Source: Streptomyces stelliscabiei (GTDB lineage: Bacteria > Actinomycetota > Actinomycetes > Streptomycetales > Streptomycetaceae). Taken from it: a stretch of 64,000 bases of DNA. The translations under genes were made by a program, and so were the position numbers. The stretch covers positions 8,122,001 through 8,186,000 of the forward strand of contig NZ_JADBGF010000001.1 in the NCBI RefSeq assembly GCF_014873495.1, given 5' to 3'. Below are positions 8,856 through 16,618 of this stretch, in pieces (the first letter of the stretch is position 1; every line of letters starts with the position of its first letter). Below the pieces are notes generated by a model. That model was given only the letters and a program-made list of their open reading frames with translations. It had not been told where the DNA came from and ran no database searches.

Positions 8856-9902
8856 ATGAGACGTTTCACCATCGCCGCGCTGACGGTGGCGACGACCCTG
8901 GGCACCGCCTTGACGGCCGTACCGGCCGAGGCGCACCAGGGCCGGCCCGTGCTGGGCCCGGAGAGTTGCACCGCGAACGTCTGCCACTTCGACGTGCCCG
9001 CCGGCACCTACGACGTGCGGGTCCGGCTGGGCGGTGACACGGCGGGCAGCACGAAGATCACCGGTGAGACGCGCCGCACGCTCCTGGCGGAGACGGCCAC
9101 CGACGCCGGTGCGACCGTCCGGCGCAGCTTCACCGTCGACGTCCGCACCCCGGAGGGCGAGCCGACCGGGCCCGACGGCAGCCCCGGCCTGGACCTCGTC
9201 GTCGGCGGTTCGGCGCCCGCCCTCGCCGACATCCGGGTGACCCCCGCCAAGGGGGCCCGCCAGATCTTCCTCGTGGGCGACTCCACGGTCTGCGACCAGC
9301 CGGGCGAGCCGTACTCCGGCTGGGGGCAGCAGCTCCCGCAGTACCTGACGAAGCGGCTGTCGGTCGCCAACTACGCCGACTCCGGGGAGAGTACGGTGTC
9401 CTACCTCGCCGACCCGCGGCTGTGGGCCACCGTCCAGGCGCGGATCGGGCGCGGCGACCTGGTGCTGATCCAGCTGGCCCACAACGACAAGCAGACCGAC
9501 GAGGCCACCTATCGGGCCAACCTGGAAACCCTGGTCGCGGGCATCCGTGAGCAGGGCGGGAAGCCGGTGCTGGTCACCCCGATCGTGCGCCGCTGGTTCA
9601 ACACCGACGGCACCCTCAACAACGGCACCGCTCTGCTGGTCAACGGCCTCGGCGTCGACCATCCTGCGGTGACCCGCGCGGTCGCCGCCGCCCACGGTGT
9701 GCCCCTGATCGACCTCACCGCGAAGACGAAGGCGCTGGTGGAGTCGCTGGGCACGGAAGGCTCCAAGGCGCTGTACCTGTACAACGAGAAGCGGGACAAC
9801 ACCCATACGTCGACGCACGGTGCGACCGTCTACGCCGGCCTCGTCCGTGACGAACTCGTCGCCCAGGGTCTGGTGCCCGAGGGCAGGACCAGGATGGGAT
9901 AA
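8856..9902 (+). CDS. secreted rhamnogalacturonan acetylesterase-like SGNH hydrolase (CE12 type)
   Basis: 348-residue exported esterase. The Sec signal runs to about residue 27 ('PAEAH'). An N-terminal beta-sandwich part (about 30-130) precedes an SGNH-hydrolase domain with the catalytic Ser in 'FLVGDSTVCDQ', the oxyanion Gly near 'NYADSGEST', the Asn in 'IQLAHNDKQ' and the Asp/His pair in 'DNTHTSTHG'. This is the pattern of carbohydrate esterase family 12, which removes acetyl groups from rhamnogalacturonan I and so opens it to the neighbouring PL4 lyase. GGAGGAG lies six bases before the ATG. Transcription is probably controlled with the divergent lyase through the intergenic palindromes. 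Confidence 0.9.
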   Translation: MRRFTIAALTVATTLGTALTAVPAEAHQGRPVLGPESCTANVCHFDVPAGTYDVRVRLGGDTAGSTKITGETRRTLLAETATDAGATVRRSFTVDVRTPEGEPTGPDGSPGLDLVVGGSAPALADIRVTPAKGARQIFLVGDSTVCDQPGEPYSGWGQQLPQYLTKRLSVANYADSGESTVSYLADPRLWATVQARIGRGDLVLIQLAHNDKQTDEATYRANLETLVAGIREQGGKPVLVTPIVRRWFNTDGTLNNGTALLVNGLGVDHPAVTRAVAAAHGVPLIDLTAKTKALVESLGTEGSKALYLYNEKRDNTHTSTHGATVYAGLVRDELVAQGLVPEGRTRMG

Positions 9903-10008
9903 GACCCCTGGGGCGTCCCGACCGGAACCGGGGCGCCTCAGGTCTGCGCGCGAGAGGGGGGCGGGTGGCATGGTGCACGTCGGCGTCTGCGACGGCGCGA
10001 AGCGTCCC

Positions 10009-10092
10009 GCGCAGTTCCCCGTGCCCCTGAAAACAGGGGTTACGCCCCTCAGGCCCGTGGTGCCTGATCGTTGGGGGCGCGGGGAACTGCGC
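10009..10092. repeat. dispersed palindromic intergenic element, copy A
   Basis: Begins GCGCAGTTCCCC and ends GGGGAACTGCGC, perfect 12-base inverted termini enclosing a GC-rich centre with further stem-loop potential (AACAGGGGTTACGCCCCT). It shares both ends and adjacent flanks with elements at 44454-44547 and 51525-51619. It fills most of the 278-bp gap between the acetylesterase and the DUF2264 gene. It may act as a transcription terminator or be a non-autonomous repeat; no coding potential is seen. Confidence 0.8.
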
Positions 10093-10180
10093 GAGAACCC
10101 CCACCCAGCCGCACCCGTCAACACACGCCGCCACCCCGAACCGCCCCGCCCCGGTCCCCAGTCAAGAAAGCGCACGCCAC

Positions 10181-11932
10181 ATGCCCTCCCAGCCCCAGGA
10201 AGACCACACCCTCAGCCCGTACACCGGCTACACCCGCGCCCACTGGGAGGCCGCCGCCGACGCGCTGCTCGCCGCCGTGGAGCCGTACGCGAGTGCTGAC
10301 GGCGCGCTCTACCAGCTGCCCGGAGACCGGGCCAGCTGGACGGGCCGGCTCTCCGACGGGCTGGAGGGATACGCCCGTACCCTCCTGCTCGCCGCCCTCC
10401 GCCGGGACGAGAAGGCGCTCGCGCGCTACGCGGACGGCCTCGCGGCCGGAGTCGCGGGGGTCTGGCCCCGCATCGAGGACCGCACGCAGCCCCTCGTCGA
10501 GGCCGCGTCGATCGCCTTCGCCCTGCGGGTGACCCGGGACCTGCTCTGGGACCGCCTCGACGACGCCGTCCAGCAACGCGCGGCGGCCTGGCTCGGCGAC
10601 GCGCTCACCGCCGAACCCTGGCCCTGCAACTGGGAGTTGTTCCCGGTGACGGTCGGCGGCTTCCTCGAAGAGATCGGCCACGAACCGGAGACGGCCCGCC
10701 GCGTCATCGACCAGCGCCTCCACCGCATCGAACAGTGGTACCTCGGCGACGGCTGGTACACCGACGGCGACGGCCGCAAGTTCGACTACTACAACGGCTG
10801 GGCCATGCACCTCTACCCGGTGCTGCACGCCTGGCTCGCCCAGGACGACCGCCTGCTCGCCCGCTACGGCGACCGCCTCTCGACCCATCTCGACGACTAC
10901 GCCCGGCTGTTCGGCGGCGACGGCGCCCCCCTGCACCAGGGCCGCTCCCTCACCTACCGCTTCGCGACGACCGTCCCGCTGTGGCTGGGCGCCCTCACGG
11001 GCCGGACGCCGCTGTCGCCGGGGCAGACACGGCGGCTGGCGTCGGGCGCGCTGAAGTACTTCCTCGACCGGGGCGCGGTCGACGAGCACGGCCTGTTGTC
11101 CCTCGGCTGGCACGGCCCCGACTCCACCGTCCTGCAGGGCTACTCGGGCCCCGCCTCCCCGTACTGGGCCAGCAAGGGCTTCCTCGGCCTCCTGCTGCCC
11201 CCGGACCACGAGGTGTGGACGGCGACGGAGGAGCCGGGCCCGGTGGAGAGCGAGGACGAGCTGCGTCCCGTCGGCCCGCCCAACTGGCTGCTCCAGTCCA
11301 CGCGTTCGGACGGCCTGGTCCGCCTCCACAACCACGGCAGCGAGGACGTCCGCTACGACCCCTTCTACACCCGGCTCGCCTACTCGACGGTGACGCGGCC
11401 CGTATCCCTGGCGGAGCCGGCCGAGTCGTACGACAACAGCGTGATCGTCGGCGGCGACGCGAGCCGCACGGACATCGAACCGCTGGGGGTGGGCGAGGGC
11501 TGGGCGGCCTCCCGGCACACGGTCGGCGAGGGCGGCGTCCGGGTCACGAGCCTGGTGGCCGCCCGGGGGGCGGTGGAGGTCCGGGCGCATCTGGTGACGG
11601 GCACGGCCCCCGGTACGCCGGTGCGGGTGACGGGCTGGGCCGAGGCGGAGGGCGTGCGGTGCGCACTCCACCCCGCGTACGGCCTCTCGGGCGCCGCCGC
11701 CGGACCGGGCCTGACCGGTGAGACGGCCGACGCGGACGCGACCCTCTTCGTCGCCCTCGCCCGCCTCACCGCCGACGCCGACCCCCAGCCCCTCCCGGAA
11801 CTGGTCTCCGTGGAGGTGCGGGGTGCCTACGAGCTGTCCGTGCACTGGGCCGCCGGTGAGCGGGCCCAGTTCGTGTTCACGGCGTCAGACGAGCGATCCT
11901 CAGCGTCTTCGTGGTCGGTGACGCCCCGTTGA
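10181..11932 (+). CDS. DUF2264 domain protein, probable (alpha/alpha)6-barrel carbohydrate-active enzyme
   Basis: 583-residue cytoplasmic protein with no signal peptide. Features such as 'NWELFPVTVGGFLEEIG', 'GDGWYTDGDGRKFDYYNGWAMHLYPVLHAWL', 'HQGRSLTYRFATT' and 'YWASKGFLGLLLP' define the DUF2264 family (given here in pieces). The N-terminal ~400 residues look like an alpha/alpha toroid and the rest is beta-rich. No function is proven here; members occur in pectin and uronate loci, and a glycosidase acting on unsaturated or uronate-containing oligomers imported after lyase action is a reasonable guess. Its 3' end overlaps the convergent gene at 11877 by 56 bp. The ATG at 10181 follows repeat copy A; no strong ribosome site is visible. 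Confidence 0.82.
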   Translation: MPSQPQEDHTLSPYTGYTRAHWEAAADALLAAVEPYASADGALYQLPGDRASWTGRLSDGLEGYARTLLLAALRRDEKALARYADGLAAGVAGVWPRIEDRTQPLVEAASIAFALRVTRDLLWDRLDDAVQQRAAAWLGDALTAEPWPCNWELFPVTVGGFLEEIGHEPETARRVIDQRLHRIEQWYLGDGWYTDGDGRKFDYYNGWAMHLYPVLHAWLAQDDRLLARYGDRLSTHLDDYARLFGGDGAPLHQGRSLTYRFATTVPLWLGALTGRTPLSPGQTRRLASGALKYFLDRGAVDEHGLLSLGWHGPDSTVLQGYSGPASPYWASKGFLGLLLPPDHEVWTATEEPGPVESEDELRPVGPPNWLLQSTRSDGLVRLHNHGSEDVRYDPFYTRLAYSTVTRPVSLAEPAESYDNSVIVGGDASRTDIEPLGVGEGWAASRHTVGEGGVRVTSLVAARGAVEVRAHLVTGTAPGTPVRVTGWAEAEGVRCALHPAYGLSGAAAGPGLTGETADADATLFVALARLTADADPQPLPELVSVEVRGAYELSVHWAAGERAQFVFTASDERSSASSWSVTPR

Positions 11933-13286
11933 GGGCGGTTGTGTAGGACGGGGTGACGGGGGCGTAGGCCCAGGTCAGCGTCCCGTCCTTCAGGACCGCG
12001 ATGTCCCCGGAGATACGGGCCTTCACGACCTTGTCGGCGCCGTGGAGCTTGCCGCTCCAGTCGACGAGACGGAGGTGCGTGCCCGTGAAGGTGCCGGTGC
12101 AGGTGCCGCTCGCGCACGTGGCGTTCTTCAGGGTCTCGTAGGAGACGAGGAGCCGGTCCTTGCCGTACGGGGCGACGCGCACGTTGACGTGCTCGGTGCC
12201 CTTGGCGGAGGTGAGGTACACCGGCTTGCCCGAGGGAGTGGTGCGGTTCTTGAGGAACGCCAGCGCGACCTGGTGGGTGCTGGTCCTCGGCTCGACCGTC
12301 CAGCCCCGGCCGCTGGAGTCGTCCGGGTTCTTCTTGGCGGAGGCGGCGCCGCGTGAGGCGAAGGCGGTGGCGTAGCGGCCGGTGGAGGACTTCACCAGGT
12401 CGCCGGTGCGGCCCGCGAAGGTGCCGCCGCAGTAGCCGGCCCAGCACTGTTCGCGCTGCACGACCGGCGCGTCGTCCGGGGCGGCGATGCCGGTGGAGAC
12501 GAACAGGCCGGAGCGCCAGTCGTCGAAGCAGAGGGAGGCGAAGTCGCCGCTGGTCTCGGCGCGCAGGGCTATGCCCTCGTTGTGGGAGCAGCCCCAGTCC
12601 CAGCCGCCGCCGAGTTTCTTGCCCTTCGGGCCCACGTAGGACAGCTTGTCGCCGAAGTGGCCGTCGGCGAAGCCGCCCGCCCCGTGCACGACGAGGTAGG
12701 CGCCGTACTTCTTGCCGTTCCAGGCGAGTTGGCCGTCGAGCAGCGGGGCCGTGTCGTGGGAGGAGGTGCCGGTGAGCTTGGTCCGCCAGGTCTGCTTGCC
12801 GTTCTGGTAGCGGACGAGCGCGGCGGCCGTCTCCTTCCACTTGTTGGTGTCGGCGACCCGGGTCAGCAGCGCGAACCCGTCGTTGTGCGCGACGAGCCCG
12901 CCCACCTCCTTCGTGCCCTTGACGACCGTGTCGGCGCCCGACCGCTTCCCGGCCGCCGTCAGCGGGGTGACATGGATGCCGTCCGACGCGGGCCAGGCGA
13001 CCCGCAGTGTGCCGTTCGGCGCCACGGCCGTCGCCGTCCGCGTCCACTCGCGGCTGTTGTTGTAGCCCGCCGAGAGGTAGGGGAACTTCGCCGGCAGGGT
13101 CACGGTCGTGTTCGTGACGGTGAGATCACCGGCCGCGGCGGGAGCCGTGGGCGCCGCCCCGGCGGTCGCGTACCAGGCGCCCGCCAGCACGGACGCGGCC
13201 ACGAGCGAGCCGACGACGGGCTTGCGCGCGAGGTGGCGACGGCGGTGGCGGGACGGGGCGGAGGGGGAGGGTGTTGCAGGTGTCAT
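11877..13286 (-). CDS. secreted protein of unknown function, probable beta-propeller
   Basis: 469-residue protein. An Arg-rich N-terminus followed by a hydrophobic stretch ('PVVGSLVAASVLAGAWYATAG', split here as residues ~24-44) is a Sec signal or membrane anchor. The remainder is beta-rich with blade-like recurrences such as 'GGLVAHNDGFALLTRV', 'GDFASLCFDDWRSGLFVS' and 'VAPYGKDRLLVSYETL', and six cysteines consistent with extracellular disulfides. No enzyme motif was recognised. The ATG at 13286 is chosen; an upstream GTG at 13352 would add 22 residues before the Arg-rich region. It lies 93 bp (27 bp from the alternative start) downstream of the TetR gene on the same strand, so the two may be cotranscribed. 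Confidence 0.75.
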   Translation of the reverse strand: MTPATPSPSAPSRHRRRHLARKPVVGSLVAASVLAGAWYATAGAAPTAPAAAGDLTVTNTTVTLPAKFPYLSAGYNNSREWTRTATAVAPNGTLRVAWPASDGIHVTPLTAAGKRSGADTVVKGTKEVGGLVAHNDGFALLTRVADTNKWKETAAALVRYQNGKQTWRTKLTGTSSHDTAPLLDGQLAWNGKKYGAYLVVHGAGGFADGHFGDKLSYVGPKGKKLGGGWDWGCSHNEGIALRAETSGDFASLCFDDWRSGLFVSTGIAAPDDAPVVQREQCWAGYCGGTFAGRTGDLVKSSTGRYATAFASRGAASAKKNPDDSSGRGWTVEPRTSTHQVALAFLKNRTTPSGKPVYLTSAKGTEHVNVRVAPYGKDRLLVSYETLKNATCASGTCTGTFTGTHLRLVDWSGKLHGADKVVKARISGDIAVLKDGTLTWAYAPVTPSYTTALNGASPTTKTLRIARLTP

Positions 13287-13379
13287 GTCCTGTGGTCGTC
13301 CCCGGGGCGGCGGAAGGTTGCCGCCGTCGGGCCGGAGATCGTGTGGGACCACCGGACCTCACGGGCGGCTCCGGCCGGA

Positions 13380-13964
13380 TCACGCCGTCTCGGGGTTCTC
13401 CCGGGGCCAGTGCGTGAGCGCCAGGTGCAGCGCCTCGACGCACCGGTCCCAGGACCTGCGGACGTCGCGGGGCGCGCCGAAGCCGCCGCCGGCCTCCAGG
13501 GCGCAGAAACCGTGGAAGGTGCTGCGCAACAGCCGTACGGCGTCCGTGGAATCGGGTTCGTCGAGGCCATAGGCGCGGAGCATGCCGTAGGTGATCTCGG
13601 TGGTGCGGCGCAGGGCGGGGGAGTCGGTGACGGGGATCTGGTCGAGCGGGAGCTGGGTGGCCGCGTACCGGCCGGGGTGCCGCAGGGCGTACTCGCGGTA
13701 GGCCCCGGCGAAGGCGGCGAGCGCGTCCTTGCCGGCCCGGCCGGCGACGGCCGCCGCGATCTGCTCGATCATCTCGCCGCCGGCCAGCAGGGCCATCCGG
13801 CCGCGCAGGTCCTGGAGGTTCCGCACATGTGAGTACAGGCTCGCGTCCTTGACCCCGAAGTGGCGGGCCAGGGCGGACAGCGAGACGTTCTCGAAGCCGA
13901 CCTCGTCGGCGAGATCGGCGGCGGCCGCGGTGATGCGGTCGGGGGTGAGACCGGCTCGGGGCAT
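13380..13964 (-). CDS. TetR-family transcriptional regulator (WHG domain)
   Basis: 194-residue repressor-type regulator. The N-terminal DNA-binding domain has the helix-turn-helix 'VSLSALARHFGVKDASLYSHV' region (residues ~26-46). The C-terminal ligand domain carries 'AFAGAYREYALRHPGRYAATQ' and 'RLLRSTFHGFCALEAGGGFG', typical of the TetR_C_33/WHG subfamily. The ATG at 13964 is chosen because AGAGGTGG stands about seven bases upstream; a longer in-frame extension lacks similarity. The ligand is unknown. The secreted-protein gene at 11877 follows on the same strand and is a possible target. Confidence 0.9.
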   Translation of the reverse strand: MPRAGLTPDRITAAAADLADEVGFENVSLSALARHFGVKDASLYSHVRNLQDLRGRMALLAGGEMIEQIAAAVAGRAGKDALAAFAGAYREYALRHPGRYAATQLPLDQIPVTDSPALRRTTEITYGMLRAYGLDEPDSTDAVRLLRSTFHGFCALEAGGGFGAPRDVRRSWDRCVEALHLALTHWPRENPETA

Positions 13965-14086
13965 GGGCCACCTCTGGACGGGACGGGAACCTAGGGGCTC
14001 TAGGTTAAGGTCCGCCCGCCCCTGTGCCGTACCCGGACGCGTCGGCGGCGGCCCCAGCGGTCCGGACCCGCCGGCCGGCCCACCCG

Positions 14087-14121
14087 CCGGCCCCACCCCG
14101 CGGTGGTCAGGGTGGGGCCGG
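14087..14121 (-). terminator. stem-loop after the endonuclease/phosphatase gene
   Basis: Perfect 12-bp inverted repeat CCGGCCCCACCC / GGGTGGGGCCGG with an 11-base loop. It lies 116 bp downstream of the stop at 14237 on the minus strand and upstream of the TetR gene. No U-tract, as is usual for high-GC actinomycete terminators. Confidence 0.55.
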
Positions 14122-14236
14122 GGGCACCGGCCCGCTCATGGGCTTCTGACCGTCAAGACGCCCGTCTGCCTCTGTCGATGGCCGCGCGCACGTCGCTTTA
14201 CCAGCCGAGGTCGGCGGCCACCAGTACCGGGGGTGC

Positions 14237-15583
14237 TCAGCCGATCGGTGCGTACAGCACGCCCAGCTTGTCGATCTCGTCGCCCGCGCGGCCGGTGAAG
14301 CCGACGATCTGCCAGCCGGCGGGAGCGGTGAAGGTCTTCGCGTCGGAGGTGGCCGTGCCGGAGGCGAGGGTGCGGCCCTTGTCCGTGCCGAAGGCGGCGG
14401 AGAAGATCCGCGTACGGCCGTCCTTCTGGCCCTGCGTCAGCTTCACCGAGGTGAGGTGCTCGCCGGAGGCCAGGGTGAGGGAGGCCGCCGTGCCGCCGGT
14501 ACCGCCGTGGGTCAGGGTCGTACCACCGTCGAGCGTGAGCGAGAGCCCGTCGAGGCGGGAGGCGCCGCGCAGGGTCAGGGTGCGGGGCGAGACCGTCGAG
14601 GGCAGGTCGTCCGCGTCGGTGAACGCGGTGCCGTGCGGGCCGCCGGCGAAGTCGCTGGCCCGCAGTCGCGGGTTGAGCTTCCAGGAGAAGTCGACCGTGT
14701 GCGGGAAGTGGTCGGAGAGGTTGCCGCCCGCCGAGTCGAGGAACTTCGCCCACTCGTTGTTGTAGCGGTTCGCGGTCAGGTCGACGACGTTGCTGTCCCG
14801 GTAGAGGACCTTGTCGACGACCTCGCAGCCGTTGGTCGGGGCGGTCTTCGGGCAGACCAGCGGTTCACTGCCCAGCGCGGGGGCGACGCCGCCCTTGACC
14901 AGCTGCACCCAGGGGTCCGTCAGGCCGTTCTCGCCGACGAGGCTGCGGATGTTGTAGCCGGTGCGCGTGTAGCGGGTGTTGGTGTCGCCCATGACGATCA
15001 CCGCGTTGCCCGCCGAGTTCGCCTTGATGAACTCCGAGAGCTGGGTGACGTTGGCGCGGCGCGCGGCCAGGGCCGCATCGTCGTCGTCGGCGTTGGTGTG
15101 CACGTTGTAGAGGTCGACGTAGACACCGTCGTCGAGGCGCACCCGGGCGAGGGAGAAGCCCTTCGGCGTCAGGCAGTTGGTGCCGGTGCAGGTGTTCCAC
15201 TTGACCCGCTCGAAGTCGTCGAACGCGTAGTCGGAGAGGGTGTTGAGGCCGTCCCCGAAGGGCACCCCGCCGCTGGTCGCCGTGCGGTAGGGGTGGTTGT
15301 CGCCCGCGTACAGGGCCGCGTGGTAGTTGAAGTCCTCCTGCACGTTGACGATGTCGTACGCCCCGAGACGCGGCGAGATCAGCGGGGTGTTCGTCGCGGG
15401 CTTGCCCGAGCTGAGTCCTTCCGGCAGACCGGCGACGTTGTACGTCAGCACGTTGAACGTGCCGCTGGTGGCCGCCGCGGCGGGGGTGGCGCCGGTGGTG
15501 GCCAGACCGGTGACGGCCAGCGCGCCGGCGGCGAAGGCGCCGAGCAGTCTTCGCATCGGGCGCGGGGGGTTAGTGGAACGCAT
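14237..15583 (-). CDS. secreted endonuclease/exonuclease/phosphatase-fold hydrolase with C-terminal jacalin-like lectin domain
   Basis: 448-residue exported enzyme. The Sec signal ends near residue 38 ('AAAATSG'). The EEP catalytic domain (about 40-315) shows 'NVLTYNVAGLPEG', the metal-binding Glu of 'NVQEDFNYH', 'DLYNVHTNADDDD', 'VIVMGDTNTRYTRTG' and the catalytic 'LSDHFPHTVDF'. This domain is shared by sphingomyelinase-C/DNase-I-like enzymes; a phosphodiester substrate is likely but unidentified. The last ~100 residues ('LTLDGGTTLTHGGTGGTAASL...GDEIDKLGVLY') are a jacalin-like beta-prism that probably binds sugar. The ATG at 15583 has GGAGAG upstream; a longer form starting 54 bp earlier has no better support. 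Confidence 0.88.
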   Translation of the reverse strand: MRSTNPPRPMRRLLGAFAAGALAVTGLATTGATPAAAATSGTFNVLTYNVAGLPEGLSSGKPATNTPLISPRLGAYDIVNVQEDFNYHAALYAGDNHPYRTATSGGVPFGDGLNTLSDYAFDDFERVKWNTCTGTNCLTPKGFSLARVRLDDGVYVDLYNVHTNADDDDAALAARRANVTQLSEFIKANSAGNAVIVMGDTNTRYTRTGYNIRSLVGENGLTDPWVQLVKGGVAPALGSEPLVCPKTAPTNGCEVVDKVLYRDSNVVDLTANRYNNEWAKFLDSAGGNLSDHFPHTVDFSWKLNPRLRASDFAGGPHGTAFTDADDLPSTVSPRTLTLRGASRLDGLSLTLDGGTTLTHGGTGGTAASLTLASGEHLTSVKLTQGQKDGRTRIFSAAFGTDKGRTLASGTATSDAKTFTAPAGWQIVGFTGRAGDEIDKLGVLYAPIG

Positions 15584-15819
15584 GGGGGCTCTCCGGAGGG
15601 CGTGGGGAAGATGAGCGGTGCTCAGGTTCAACGTCAATCAGTGTGACGTGCAAGGTCAGTTGGGGAAACAGTGAGGGACGAGGCGATCTGTCGTATCCAT
15701 GGCACCCGCCAGCCACGCCGTGATCGTTCGACGTTCATGTGCCCCCTCGATCCTCCCCAGGCGGCACGGTCGTGCCGCGGAGGCAGCCGCGGACGGCGGC
15801 GGCAACCGGGAGGCGTTCC

Positions 15820-16469
15820 ATGGAGCACGGGCACGGGCACGGGCATGGGCACGGCCGTCACCACCACGGTCATGAGCACGGACGCGGGGCCGGCCGCCCC
15901 CTCCACCTCCCCCCGCGCGCCGGCGACGACCCGGTGCGGGTCCTTCCCTCATGGACGTGACGATGCACGCGCTCACCGTGGACGCCGAGGTCGGGGACCT
16001 GCGCGCCGCCGATCGGCTCCTCCACAGGCTCGCCGCCGAACTCGCCCTGCCCGAGGGCACGTTCGGCTGCACCCATCTGGTGCGGGGGGGACCGGCCCCG
16101 GGTCGCCCTGTCCCTCGCGGTGCCGTCCGAGCCGCTTCTGAGCACCGTCCAGGAGCGGCTCGCGGCCCGTGACCTCAAGGGGGCGCCCGGCATCCCGGAC
16201 GCCATGGGCCGGGCCGTGATCCATCCCGGCGTCACGGCCCTGACCGGCACGCTGAGGATCGCGGACGTGCTCGACCGCTCCGCGATCTCCCGCGTGAGCG
16301 TCCTCGGCCCCCCGGCCGGCCGTCGCCGGACACACCGCTGGTCACCTGCGACCACGTACGGCCTTACCGGCACGAGGGTGAACTGGTCCTCACCGCCATG
16401 CCGGCCGCCGGTGGCACCCTCGTCCCCTTCGAGGTCCCCGAACCGACACCGTGCTGCGCGGGCCACTGA
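15820..16469 (+). pseudogene. decayed His-rich conserved protein gene with several frameshifts
   Basis: Coding-like codon bias moves between frames. ATG at 15820 opens a His/Gly-rich segment ('MEHGHGHGHGHGRHHHGHEH') that stops at 15960. From ATG 15951 another frame gives 'MDVTMHALTVDAEVGDLRAA' up to a run of seven Gs (16084-16090). One extra G there would explain the jump to the frame 'PSEPLLSTVQERLAARDLK...GRAVIHPGVTALTG'. A second shift near 16305-16320 restores the earlier frame ('TPLVTCDHVRPYRHEGELV') to a stop at 16467-16469. The parent family was not recognised; a metal-binding role is suggested only by the His run. Sequencing error in homopolymers is the alternative. The 236 bp before it (15584-15819) hold the EEP gene's promoter region and nothing else recognised. 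Confidence 0.5.
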
Positions 16470-16618
16470 CACCGTGCCCGTCCCGTCCCGTCGGGGGCGC
16501 GGGGCGGGGGCGCGTACCTGCGGACCGTTCACCCGGCAGGTGGAACTCTGCGGCCCAGTGAGCCGATCCGCTGGCCAGCCGTCCCCGGGTGCCGAGGACA
16601 CGTCCGGACGCTGACGGC

